Of a stretch of DNA of 48,497 bases, positions 1-7,547 are shown piece by piece (within the stretch, counting starts at the first letter, position 1; every line of letters starts with the position of its first letter). Source of the DNA: a bacterium 0.1xD8-71 (lineage in GTDB: Bacteria > Bacillota > Clostridia > Lachnospirales > Lachnospiraceae); contig RAYR01000030.1 in assembly GCA_003612405.1 (NCBI GenBank), forward strand, positions 1 to 48,497, written 5' to 3'. Under the pieces are notes generated by a model. That model was not told where the DNA came from. It did not search any database and worked only from the letters and a program-made list of their open reading frames with translations. A program made the position numbers and the translations under genes.

Positions 1-58
1 ACCAGTGAGGAGTTGTTTTATTTTGTAACAAAGAGAATCCCGTATTTATGCGGGTTCT

Positions 59-75
59 GGCGTTTCGCAAACGCC
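59..75 (+). other. small hairpin ahead of the lipoprotein gene
   Basis: A perfect 7-bp stem (GGCGTTT/AAACGCC) with loop CGC. A weaker hairpin (CCCGTA/TGCGGG) lies just before it at about 38-53. There is no T-run, so these look like leader structure or the end of an upstream transcript rather than a clear terminator. Confidence 0.4.
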
Positions 76-108
76 TAAAACTTATAGGTATGAAAGGAGC
101 AACAACAA

Positions 109-855
109 ATGAAACAAACAAATAAATTATTTCAAAAAGAATTTTCGTTAAAATTCCCCCTGTCTGCCATAAATCGGAAAACTATCGTTTTACTGACAGG
201 CTTTATACTGCTATTGACTTGTACCATAACAGGATGCGGAAGTAACAGCCAGCAACAGTCAACACTTCCTGTTACAGAACCGATTCCAATAGAAAATCCT
301 GCACAGGAAGAACCAGCACAGGAAACTCAAAATCAGTCTGTGCCGGAACAACCAGACATGGAACAGCCCTCACAAGCTGAGGACAACCAGTCCCAATTTT
401 CCCCTAGCACTCAGTCTATCCCCGAAGAAGTGGAAGCTGAAACTGAAACTGTAGCCCCATCCCCAGATGTATCATCTTCTTCACCCTCCTATTTGGGTAC
501 ATGGCAGATAACTTCATCAACCTTTGGTGCCTACAGTGCCATGTCAGAGGAAGATTGCTCTGCGCTGATGGGAACCCGTTTTGAATATTTTAATGATTAT
601 GCTATATATGATAACCAGAACCGTCTGGATTCCCCCCAATATATTGAAAGCATTCTGACCGCAGATGATTTTTTATCCATCTATCAAGGCACTAGTCTGG
701 AAACGCTGGGAATTTCCAAAGATTCCATTCAAGTAGTGGCTATAGAAAATGCAAGCGGCATTGGTGATACTTTTTATATAAAAGACGAAAACACTCTGAT
801 TATTCCGTGGGATGGTGTATTTTTTGAAGTACAACGAGTCAGCTCCGACAGCTGA
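109..855 (+). CDS. putative lipoprotein, function unknown
   Basis: I do not recognise the family. The 248-residue protein has an unusually long N-region (about 23 residues), a hydrophobic stretch at about 25-40 and a lipobox ending in Cys43 (ITGC), so a membrane-anchored lipoprotein is expected. Residues about 45-125 are low complexity, rich in Pro, Gln, Glu and Ser, like a cell-wall-spanning linker. The folded part is the last 120 or so residues, starting near YLGTW. The start follows AGGAG about ten bases upstream. It stands alone between hairpins at the left edge of the mobile region. Surface-exposed cargo of the element is a guess. Confidence 0.7.
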   Translation: MKQTNKLFQKEFSLKFPLSAINRKTIVLLTGFILLLTCTITGCGSNSQQQSTLPVTEPIPIENPAQEEPAQETQNQSVPEQPDMEQPSQAEDNQSQFSPSTQSIPEEVEAETETVAPSPDVSSSSPSYLGTWQITSSTFGAYSAMSEEDCSALMGTRFEYFNDYAIYDNQNRLDSPQYIESILTADDFLSIYQGTSLETLGISKDSIQVVAIENASGIGDTFYIKDENTLIIPWDGVFFEVQRVSSDS

Positions 856-905
856 TTTCGCTGTGTATAGGTTCATCAAAAAGACTGGTAAAGGAAAGTC
901 CAAAA

Positions 906-935
906 TAGGGCGGCGGTGATTATCCTGCCGCCCTG
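906..935. other. GC-rich hairpin
   Basis: AGGGCGGC pairs with GCCGCCCT around a loop of about 14 nt, some 50 bases after the lipoprotein stop. There is no good U-tract, so it may be a processed 3' end or part of a paired terminator arrangement with the hairpin at 1029-1064. Confidence 0.4.
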
Positions 936-1028
936 TCTGTTATCGCTCCATATCCTGTTTTCTGTAGGTTTGTTGTTCTCACTGATATGGACAAGACCAC
1001 AAAATAATGCGGAGTTGCTGACAATAAA

Positions 1029-1064
1029 CCAAAAGCTGGAAGGCAAGCCCCTTCCAGCTTTTGG
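1029..1064. terminator. strong hairpin between lipoprotein gene and merR
   Basis: A perfect 15-bp stem (arms 1029-1043 and 1050-1064, loop CAAGCC) whose outer pairs are AAAA/TTTT, so it could terminate on either strand. It separates the lipoprotein transcript from the MerR promoter. Confidence 0.7.
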
Positions 1065-1127
1065 TATCTTAGAACCTATCCCCTTCCAAATAATTTGCCG
1101 ATAATACATGAAAATACAAAAAAGGTC

Positions 1128-1158
1128 TTGCTCATGACGTAACGTAATGAAGTATACT
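1128..1158 (+). promoter_or_regulatory. MerR-type promoter with central operator
   Basis: A -35 box TTGCTC (1128-1133) and a -10 box TATACT (1153-1158) are separated by 19 bp, the over-long spacer typical of promoters activated by DNA distortion by MerR proteins. Between them lies a dyad CAT-N-ACGT-N-ACGT-N-ATG (1133-1149) centred on 1141, with both arms matching exactly. It sits just upstream of the merR gene and probably autoregulates the merR-ABC operon. Confidence 0.75.
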
Positions 1159-1174
1159 ACCCGCAGGAGGTGTT

Positions 1175-1981
1175 TTGAACGTGGAAAGATACCGAGCGAT
1201 TCCACAGGGATATATGACCGCAGGTGCAGTTGCAAAGAAAATGGGAGTAACGGTCAGAACCTTACAGCATTATGACAAGGAAGGACTGCTCTCACCGTCA
1301 GCTATGAGTGAAGGTGGCCGCAGGCTATATACCGATAAAGACATTATCAAGCTCCACCAAATACTATCCCTGAAGCATCTGGGTTTTTCCCTGGATGACA
1401 TCAGAGACAGATTGATTCCGCTGGATACTCCGGCAGGTGTGGCGCAGGTTTTGTCTGAGCAGGCGGCTATTGTCCGGGAGAAAATTGCAAGTCTGACAGA
1501 ATCACTCTCAAGAATTGAGGCGCTGAAAACCGAAGTGCTGGAAATGCAATCGGTAGATTTCAAAAAGTATGCGGACATCATCGTTAATCTGGAAATGAAA
1601 AACAGCTTCTACTGGCTTATTAAGCATTTTGACAGCGAAACGTTGGATCATATCCGCAACCGATTCGATAAAGAGAGCGGCATCGTGTTTATGCAGCGGT
1701 TCTTGCGTCTGCAAGACGAGGCGATTCAACTGCAAGCAGATGGCATCCCGGCAGAGAGCCAACGAGGACAGCAATTTGCAAAAGATTACTGGGCCTTGAT
1801 TATAGAATTCACCGGAGGGGATACCGATATGCTCCCTAAACTCATACAGATGGGACAAAATGATGAATTCGGTCAGGAGTGGACGCAGAAGCAGGCCAAA
1901 GCAAACGCCTTTATTGAACCAGCATTAGGTGCTTACTTTTCAAACGAGGGGATAGATCCATTTCAGGAGGCGATACCATGA
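1175..1981 (+). CDS. MerR-family transcriptional regulator
   Basis: An N-terminal winged helix-turn-helix of MerR type (about residues 14-80; TLQHYDKEGLLSP is the family hallmark) is followed by a coiled-coil linker (about 90-130) and a C-terminal ligand-sensing domain of about 130 residues resembling TipA/multidrug-sensing MerR proteins. Start choice: TTG at 1175 lies only 4 nt after AGGAGG, while GTG at 1181 lies 10 nt after it; either is possible. The stop overlaps the next ATG by 4 bases (ATGA), so it is translationally coupled to the ABC transporter that it probably induces in response to a toxic compound. The ligand cannot be read from the sequence. Confidence 0.88.
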   Translation: MNVERYRAIPQGYMTAGAVAKKMGVTVRTLQHYDKEGLLSPSAMSEGGRRLYTDKDIIKLHQILSLKHLGFSLDDIRDRLIPLDTPAGVAQVLSEQAAIVREKIASLTESLSRIEALKTEVLEMQSVDFKKYADIIVNLEMKNSFYWLIKHFDSETLDHIRNRFDKESGIVFMQRFLRLQDEAIQLQADGIPAESQRGQQFAKDYWALIIEFTGGDTDMLPKLIQMGQNDEFGQEWTQKQAKANAFIEPALGAYFSNEGIDPFQEAIP

Positions 1982-2787
1982 CAAATGCGTTAGAAGTGAA
2001 GGGATTGCGTAAAAGCTACGGCGAAAAAGTGGTGTTAAAAGGAATTGACCTGTATGTACGCCGGGGAGATATTTTTGCGCTGTTAGGCGTAAACGGCGCT
2101 GGGAAAACGACGACCCTTGAGTGTATTGAGGGACTCCGAAAGTATGACGGCGGAACAATATCCGTAAACGGCAGAATCGGGATTCAGTTGCAGTCGGCGG
2201 CATTGCCCGCACACATCAAGGGAGGGGAAGCTGTGCGGCTTTTCGCAAAGTGGAACCGAAAACCCGCAGACACCTCTATGCTGGCGGCGCTGGGCGTAGA
2301 CAGCATTGCGAATAAGCAATACCAGGCAATGTCCACTGGACAGAAGCGGCGGCTTCATCTGGCACTGGCGCTTATTTGCGACCCGGATATTGTGTTCCTT
2401 GATGAACCCACCGCCGGACTTGATATTGAGGGCCGAATTTCTCTCCACGAATATATTCGCAATTTGAAAGCGCAGGGAAAAACGATTATTTTAGCCAGCC
2501 ATGACATGGCCGAAGTAGAGAGCCTATGTGACAGCATCGCGATTCTGAGGGATGGGGAGATCGCTTTTGCTGGAACAGTTATCGCATTGACCGAGAAAAT
2601 CGGAAAGCACTATAACATCCAAATTCGGACGGGCCAAGGCTTAGAGACTTATGAATCGGATGATATTAGAGCCAGCCTGATAACAATACTCAAAAGTTAT
2701 GAGGAAAAGGACACCGTCATTCAAGACATTCGGGTTGACCGGGGGTCACTGGAACAGCATTTTCTGAAAATTGCGAAGGGAGAATAG
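1978..2787 (+). CDS. ABC transporter ATP-binding protein (drug/antibiotic exporter type)
   Basis: A 269-residue ATPase subunit with Walker A GVNGAGKTT (residues 37-45), a variant signature motif STGQK in place of LSGGQ (119-123), Walker B IVFLDEP (138-144) and the downstream H-loop in LASHDMAE. It is of the CcmA/DrrA type that pairs with ABC-2 permeases to export drugs, peptides or polysaccharide. It overlaps merR by 4 bases and is followed after 3 bases by its permease, so the three genes form one operon. Confidence 0.9.
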   Translation: MTNALEVKGLRKSYGEKVVLKGIDLYVRRGDIFALLGVNGAGKTTTLECIEGLRKYDGGTISVNGRIGIQLQSAALPAHIKGGEAVRLFAKWNRKPADTSMLAALGVDSIANKQYQAMSTGQKRRLHLALALICDPDIVFLDEPTAGLDIEGRISLHEYIRNLKAQGKTIILASHDMAEVESLCDSIAILRDGEIAFAGTVIALTEKIGKHYNIQIRTGQGLETYESDDIRASLITILKSYEEKDTVIQDIRVDRGSLEQHFLKIAKGE

Positions 2788-2790
2788 GCA

Positions 2791-3507
2791 GTGAACGGAT
2801 TTTTATATGGATTTACATTACAGTGGAAACTGGACTTACGTAGCCGAACCATGTTGATTACCTGTTATGCGGTTCCACTCCTGTTCTTTGCGGTTATGGG
2901 CGGGATTTTCACCTCTGTCATGCCGGAGAGCAAAGAGACGTTGATTCAGTCCATGACCGTCTTTGCTGTTACCATGGGGGCGCTGATTGGATTGCCGCCC
3001 TCTCTTGCGGAGATATATCGGAGCGATATTAAAAATGCTTATCAGGCAAACGGTGTGCCGCTGTCGCTGGGGTTGATCTTGATAAATATTTCTGCGTTTG
3101 TGCATTTGCTCATCATGAGCGCCATTCTCTATGTACTCGCGCCAATTCTCTTTGGCGCCAAAATTCCAGAGCACCTGGAAACATATTTAGGCGGGCTGGT
3201 TATTCTGATTGCTGTTTCGCTTAGCATTGCCAGTATCATCGGGTTAGCTGTAAAAGATACAGCAAATACATCCATGTTTTCCATCCTACTTTTTATCCCG
3301 TCCACTATGCTGTCGGGAATTATGTTTCCGAGCGAAATGCTTCCGCAGGCATTTGCCATTGTTGGAAAACTGTTTCCTGCAACATGGGGATATAAATTGA
3401 TGACTGACTCTGCGTTTTCTCTGCAAACGCTCTGCCCCTTGCTCGGTATTTTTCTCATAGCGGTTATACTATGCGGAGTCCTGCTAAAGAGGATTCGTAC
3501 CCGGTAA
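2791..3507 (+). CDS. ABC-2 type transporter permease
   Basis: A 238-residue integral membrane protein with about six hydrophobic segments (near residues 20-40, 55-75, 100-125, 135-155, 165-185 and 212-232), the layout of ABC-2/DrrB-type permeases. The start is GTG at 2791, three bases after the ATPase stop, with GAAGGGAG upstream. It forms the membrane half of the exporter. The substrate is unknown; regulation by MerR suggests a drug or antimicrobial peptide. Confidence 0.87.
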   Translation: MNGFLYGFTLQWKLDLRSRTMLITCYAVPLLFFAVMGGIFTSVMPESKETLIQSMTVFAVTMGALIGLPPSLAEIYRSDIKNAYQANGVPLSLGLILINISAFVHLLIMSAILYVLAPILFGAKIPEHLETYLGGLVILIAVSLSIASIIGLAVKDTANTSMFSILLFIPSTMLSGIMFPSEMLPQAFAIVGKLFPATWGYKLMTDSAFSLQTLCPLLGIFLIAVILCGVLLKRIRTR

Positions 3508-3600
3508 TTTTGCTGATATAAGTTTCATCTGCCCAGCGGCAGAAAAGAAAAAAACCGCTGCCGGGCAGAGTAATTTCCCATGTCCAAATGATGTTTTTGA

Positions 3601-3639
3601 CAGCGGTTTTGATTTTTCAAAGCCGCTGCTTTTTGTTTT
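3601..3639 (+). terminator. rho-independent terminator of the merR-ABC operon
   Basis: A 12-bp stem including one G-U pair (3601-3612 with 3617-3628) with a TTTT loop, followed by CTTTTTGTTTT. A second, bulged hairpin (CTGCCC...GGGCAG, 3529-3568) lies just before it. Confidence 0.8.
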
Positions 3640-3776
3640 GGCGGCAATTAGGAGGATGCCGCCATGCGACTACGAATAGATAGGCACTTGTCAAAAAAAG
3701 CCTAACCCTCGTAACGGCGACCTCTACCCAGGCTTGCGAAAACAGTCGTTTCCAGTCTACACATACTGCCACCCCC

Positions 3777-3819
3777 AGCGCCCGAATAGCCTTGTGCTGT
3801 TCGGGCGCTTTTACTTTTT
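3777..3819 (+). terminator. rho-independent terminator
   Basis: A perfect 10-bp stem AGCGCCCGAA/TTCGGGCGCT (3777-3786 with 3800-3809) followed by TTTTACTTTTT. It ends whatever transcript crosses the 3640-3780 spacer and lies just upstream of the sigma-factor leader, so it may be an attenuator for that gene. Confidence 0.7.
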
Positions 3820-3860
3820 ATGTGGGCTGTCCCATCCGGCCCCGGTGTCGCGGCCCACCC

Positions 3861-3901
3861 CTCCTGTTCAGATTTCGTTTACCCCAAATCTGAACAGGAG
3901 G
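3861..3901 (+). promoter_or_regulatory. hairpin that sequesters the sigma-factor ribosome binding site
   Basis: Perfect 15-bp inverted repeat: arm 3861-3875, loop of 10 nt, arm 3886-3900. The right arm ends in AGGAG, which with G3901 is the AGGAGG ribosome binding site (3896-3901) for the ATG at 3910. In the folded mRNA five of its six bases are paired, so translation should be low unless the hairpin is opened. Confidence 0.6.
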
Positions 3902-3909
3902 ACAACACG

Positions 3910-4308
3910 ATGGAGATCACCATCAAGAGATATAGCCGCAAACTGACCTATGAGGATGCCGTCACCCTGGACGAGTTCTGGGAGTTGGCCAAACGCACCG
4001 AGCGGAGCCTCGACCGGGAGCAGCGGCGGCATTGGGACGGGCGCGAGTGTGACGAGTACATAATTGCCGCCCAGGGCCGTCTGCCCTACTGCGCCACCCC
4101 GGAGGAATTGGTCTGCCAGCAGGAAACGCTGGAGGAAATTCTGGCGGTGCTGGCCCTCTGTACGCCTACCCAGCGGGAGCGGTTTCTGCTCTATGCGCTG
4201 TACAATTTCAGCTATGCGGAGATTGGGCGGATGTGCGGCTGCTCCAAGGCCGCAGTCCATGAGAGCATCGAGGGCGTTCGGAAAAAGTTTTTCAAATTTT
4301 TCCGCTGA
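3910..4308 (+). CDS. small sigma-70-family (ECF-like) sigma factor of a mobile element
   Basis: A 132-residue protein. The C-terminal half carries a region-4-like helix-turn-helix (about residues 85-128; the stretch SYAEIGRMCGCSKAAVHESI is the HTH). Region 2 is poorly conserved, as in the short sigma-like proteins found before recombinase genes in Tn1549-type elements. The start is ATG 3910, 8 nt after AGGAGG; a longer reading from 3820 would run through the hairpin and is less likely. It probably activates element genes, perhaps the recombinase module that follows. Confidence 0.75.
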   Translation: MEITIKRYSRKLTYEDAVTLDEFWELAKRTERSLDREQRRHWDGRECDEYIIAAQGRLPYCATPEELVCQQETLEEILAVLALCTPTQRERFLLYALYNFSYAEIGRMCGCSKAAVHESIEGVRKKFFKFFR

Positions 4309-4370
4309 CCACCCTGACGATCACCCCGGCATGATGGCTACCAGGTGAGGGGCAACCGCCCCATCACCGG

Positions 4371-4663
4371 GAGGGACAAGCTGCCCCGGCGGCTTGTCCC
4401 TCCTATGTCAAGGAGGCCAGAATGTCAGCGATAAATCAGCTTCGGCAAAAGTGCGTCCGTTTCTTACGGCGCACTTATACACCGTTCCGGTGTCGTGCGC
4501 CCTGCCGGGGGCGTTGCGTCCTTCGGACGCGATGGGGAGCTGCACTCCCCAAACCCCTTGCGCGCCCGCAGGAAAGGAACACCCGCTTTGCGTCTGTTCC
4601 TTTCCTGCGGGTCAGATATCGTCAGTGCCAGATTGGCGCTCACGACAAAAACGCAAATCTGAC
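4371..4663. repeat. cluster of six hairpins
   Basis: Six inverted repeats in under 300 bases: an 11-bp perfect stem (4371-4381/4392-4402), 7 bp (4449-4455/4470-4476), 6 bp with a TTC loop (4516-4530), 6 bp (4534-4539/4545-4550), a 17-bp perfect stem (4565-4581/4595-4611) and 7 bp (4611-4617/4657-4663, followed by GTTTTTA). The last two overlap at 4611 and cannot both form fully. This could be a structured RNA, a binding array or a single-strand origin; the sequence alone does not decide. Confidence 0.6.
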
Positions 4664-4694
4664 GTTTTTAGAATTTTGCCGGGGGAGCGTGTAA
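4422..4694 (+). CDS. hypothetical small basic protein, doubtful
   Basis: A 90-residue open frame with a good AGGAGG five bases before its ATG, ending just before the GTG of the next gene. It is rich in Arg and Cys and shows no recognisable domain. Its frame runs through the hairpin cluster, so the amino-acid pattern may only reflect palindromic DNA. It may be a leader peptide coupling translation to the downstream gene. Confidence 0.3.
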   Translation: MSAINQLRQKCVRFLRRTYTPFRCRAPCRGRCVLRTRWGAALPKPLARPQERNTRFASVPFLRVRYRQCQIGAHDKNANLTFLEFCRGSV

Positions 4695-4695
4695 G

Positions 4696-5064
4696 GTGAG
4701 CGCATCCAAAATTCCCCATATGACCTATCAGCAGTACCGCACAGCCCGGCGGCTTGTGCATGAGTGCTGCAACTATGATTGCGGAAACTGCCTGCTCCTG
4801 GACGATGGCGAGGAATGTGTCTGCCCGCAGAGCATCACCTGCTCCCTAATCTGCAAATGGTTCCGCGCCGCCGTCCTTCCTCTGGACACTGGCCTGTGTG
4901 CCGCATTGTTTCCGCCCCCTTCCGTCAGACGGCGACGCTGCCGGGAGTGCGGGAGGATATTTGCCCCGCCCAAGCACAACACCCTGTATTGCTCCATCTG
5001 TGCCGCAGAACGTGCCAAACGGAGCAAGCGGGCGTGGGCCAGGAAAAACCGGGCTGATGTGTAG
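4696..5064 (+). CDS. cysteine-rich VLP-domain protein of a mobile element
   Basis: A 122-residue protein with two metal-binding-like parts: Cys pairs at about residues 22-57 around the conserved VLPLDTGLC stretch that names the family, and a C-terminal zinc-ribbon-like CRECGRIF...YCSIC, followed by a basic tail. The molecular function of the family is not known. It is common next to sigma and replication-initiator genes in Firmicute conjugative elements. The GTG start has GGGGGAG 8 bases upstream. Confidence 0.75.
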   Translation: MSASKIPHMTYQQYRTARRLVHECCNYDCGNCLLLDDGEECVCPQSITCSLICKWFRAAVLPLDTGLCAALFPPPSVRRRRCRECGRIFAPPKHNTLYCSICAAERAKRSKRAWARKNRADV

Positions 5065-5213
5065 AAAAAGTACCCTCTGAAAATGCCGTAATATCAGGGC
5101 TTTCAAGACCGCCCTCAGCGGGGGCCTGATACATTTCCTTTCCACCCTCGAAAACGGGCCTCTAACGGCCCACGGCGGCGGTCTGACAGCCTCACACCAA
5201 GGAGGCTAATACC

Positions 5214-5561
5214 ATGACCGACTACATGACGATAACTACCGAATTGCCGCCCTATTTTTTCTTCCCCTGGTTCCTGCTGGACATGGGCCTGACCCTTACC
5301 GCCAAGCTGACCTATGCTCTTTTGCTTGACCGGGCGCGGCTGTCCCAGCTCAACGGCTGGACGGACGAGGCCGGGAGAGTTTACATCATCTTCCCGATTG
5401 AGAAGATAGCCGGAATGCTCGGCAAGAGCATGACCACCGCGAAGAACGTATTGGCGGAATTAGAGGCGGCGGGGCTGATTGAGCGCAGACGGCAGCAGTT
5501 CTCCAAGCCCAATCACATCTATGTGAAACTGCCTGATGGACAAAGATTTAGCCACCCCTGA
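5214..5561 (+). CDS. replication initiator protein A, N-terminal domain only (probably truncated)
   Basis: The 115 residues match the RepA_N-type winged-helix start of replication initiators in Tn1549-like elements (FPWFLLDMGLTLTAKLTYALLLDR; HTH at about 60-95). AGGAGG lies nine bases before the ATG. The usual C-terminal domain is missing. After the TGA at 5559-5561 the next frame reads PDG-stop-KLVL..GRKT, resembling another copy of the PDGQ-type repeat but out of frame and with a stop, so decay by frameshift is likely. A naturally short form cannot be excluded. Confidence 0.7.
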   Translation: MTDYMTITTELPPYFFFPWFLLDMGLTLTAKLTYALLLDRARLSQLNGWTDEAGRVYIIFPIEKIAGMLGKSMTTAKNVLAELEAAGLIERRRQQFSKPNHIYVKLPDGQRFSHP

Positions 5562-5762
5562 TGGATAAAAACTTGTCCTTCACCATGGCCGGAAAACTGT
5601 TCTTGTAATAGGGCAGAAACCCGGCTGACGCAGGCAAAAAAGCTGGCCCCTAATAAGAACTATGAGAACAATAACAAGTATAAATAAAACGAGTGTGAGT
5701 AAATAGCGCCCACTTTTCGGACAAATGTCCACTATGAAAATTTTGAAAACAAGGAGTTGCCT

Positions 5763-5946
5763 ATGGAGCATATCAGCTACAAGACGCAGATCGAGATCGT
5801 GACTTTCCAGGGCCGGGAAATCCCGCTGGAAAACCTCACCCCCCATCCTCTCCCCGGAGCAGGAGGCGGCGAAGCGCCGGGAGTTGGAGCAGCGGCTTTA
5901 CGAGGTGTTCCGCAAGTACCAGCAGAGGGAAACGCCTGCCTCGTGA
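5763..5946 (+). pseudogene. small element gene, frameshifted at a C6 run
   Basis: ATG 5763 follows AGGAG. The frame reads MEHISYKTQIEIVTFQG... up to a run of six C (about 5839-5844). Removing one C gives a continuous charged helical tail (SPEQEAAKRRELEQRLYEV) ending at TGA 5944-5946, about 60 residues in all, which looks like the intact protein. As written, the frame instead gives a Gly/Ala-rich tail ending at 5966. The family is a small conserved protein placed just before the recombinase; its role is unknown. The extra C may be real or a sequencing error. Confidence 0.65.
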
Positions 5947-6035
5947 TTTTTTCAGATAGAGATTGATTTGCGGGGCTGTTGACGGTATAATGAAGCTGTC
6001 AGCAGCTCCGTTTCTTTTCAGAAAGGGAGCGCAAA

Positions 6036-7547
6036 ATGAACAATCGAATTGACGCGATTTATGCAAGACAGTCCATCGACAAGAAGGATAGTATTTCTAT
6101 CGAAAGTCAGATTGAGTTTTGCAAATATGAGTTGAGGTGTGGAAGCTGCCGGGAGTATCAAGACAAGGGTTACAGTGGTAAGAATACGGACAGGCCCCAG
6201 TTTCAAATGCTGGTAGAGGACATCAAGCGTGGACTGATTGCCAGGGTAGTCGTTTACAAGCTCGACCGCATCAGCCGTTCCATTCTGGACTTTGCAAACA
6301 TGATGGCGCTGTTCCAGGAGTACAACGTGGAGTTCATATCCTCCACAGAGAAGTTCGACACGTCCACACCGATGGGCCGGGCGATGCTGAACATCTGCAT
6401 TGTGTTCGCACAGTTGGAGCGAGAAACCATCCAGAAACGGGTGCAGGACGCATGGTATGCCCGGTGTCAGCGAGGTTTCAAAATGGGCGGACGAGCGCCC
6501 TATGGATTTCGGACGGAGCCTATCATCATTGACGGCATCCATACAAAGAAGCTGGTGATTGAACCGACAGAGGCGACATTTGTGCGGAAGATGTACGAGA
6601 TGTATATTGACCCCCGCATCTCGCTCCACGACATAGCCACCCAGCTTGCGGCGCAAGGTGTCAGGTCGTATTACGGCAATCCGTTTTCCCGTTCTACTAT
6701 CAGCCTTATCCTTCGTAATCCAATCTACGCTATGGCTGACCTGGACATTTACGAGTTTTTCAAAAGTCAGGGGACGGAGATTTACAACGATGCCGCCGAC
6801 TTCGTAGGGACAAACGGCTGCTACTACTATCGGAGCAAGGGCAGCACCGACAACAAGCACAAGTATCTGCAAGGCCAGATGTTGGTGCTGGCCCCCAGCG
6901 AGGGCTTCATCCCGTCCGAGTTGTGGCTTCGGGTGCGAAAGAAAATCATGGCAAGCCAAAGCTACCAGCCAGCAAGGAAAGCCCGCAATACCTGGATGGC
7001 GGGGAAAATCAAATGCGGCAGCTGTGGCTATGCCCTAATGTCGGCCCACTCCTGCGGCTATATCTATTTGCGTTGCTCGAAACACGCTGAAAACAAATCC
7101 TGCCCCGGCTGCGGCACGATTAAAATGCGGGAGTTAGAGGCGGTAGTTTACCAGCAGATGGTGAAGAAGCTGGAGGACTACAAGACGCTGACGGGCCGCA
7201 AAAAGAAAAAAGCCGCCAGCCCGAAGCTGACGGCGAAGCAGGCGGAGTTGGCCCAGGTGGAGAGCGAGATTGAAAAGCTGCTGGACACGCTGACGGGCGC
7301 GGCCCCGGTGCTGATCTCCTACGCCAACGCCAAGATTGAGGAATTGGACAGCCGCCGTCAGACCCTTGCCAGCGAGATTGCCAAGCTGACCGCCGAGGCA
7401 GTGTCCCCGGAGCAGATTGACACGATTTCCAACTACCTGGACGATTGGGAGAATGTCAGTTTTGAGGACAAGCAGCAGGTGGTGGATTTGATGATTACAG
7501 TCATTCGTGCCACTAGCGAGAAGCTGCAAATTGAGTGGAAAATCTGA
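6036..7547 (+). CDS. large serine recombinase (integrase of element i)
   Basis: A 503-residue enzyme. The N-terminal resolvase/invertase catalytic domain (about 1-145) has the nucleophile serine in YARQS (Ser13) and the conserved YKLDRISRS and FAQLERE motifs. A recombinase domain follows (about 160-270), then a zinc ribbon (CGSCGY...CPGCG, about 325-370) and a coiled coil (about 390-470). It should cut and join attachment sites through a phosphoserine link to move the element. It ends at the presumed right end of the element, the usual place for such integrases. ATG 6036 follows GGGAG. Confidence 0.92.
   Translation: MNNRIDAIYARQSIDKKDSISIESQIEFCKYELRCGSCREYQDKGYSGKNTDRPQFQMLVEDIKRGLIARVVVYKLDRISRSILDFANMMALFQEYNVEFISSTEKFDTSTPMGRAMLNICIVFAQLERETIQKRVQDAWYARCQRGFKMGGRAPYGFRTEPIIIDGIHTKKLVIEPTEATFVRKMYEMYIDPRISLHDIATQLAAQGVRSYYGNPFSRSTISLILRNPIYAMADLDIYEFFKSQGTEIYNDAADFVGTNGCYYYRSKGSTDNKHKYLQGQMLVLAPSEGFIPSELWLRVRKKIMASQSYQPARKARNTWMAGKIKCGSCGYALMSAHSCGYIYLRCSKHAENKSCPGCGTIKMRELEAVVYQQMVKKLEDYKTLTGRKKKKAASPKLTAKQAELAQVESEIEKLLDTLTGAAPVLISYANAKIEELDSRRQTLASEIAKLTAEAVSPEQIDTISNYLDDWENVSFEDKQQVVDLMITVIRATSEKLQIEWKI

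Noticed and set aside
2..14. Possible left attachment site resembling the sequence at about 7580-7600
   Set aside because: Only short shared words (CCAGTG, AGTT) with different spacing; too weak to define the element end.
916..1104. 62-residue hydrophobic ORF after the lipoprotein gene
   Set aside because: It runs through two strong hairpins and has no convincing ribosome binding site; probably non-coding, or the tail of an old gene.
3734..3946. 70-residue ORF ahead of the sigma factor
   Set aside because: It crosses a rho-independent terminator and the RBS hairpin, overlaps the real start in another frame, and resembles nothing.
4371..4611. CRISPR-like repeat array
   Set aside because: The units are inverted repeats of differing sequence, not regularly spaced direct repeats, and no cas genes are present.
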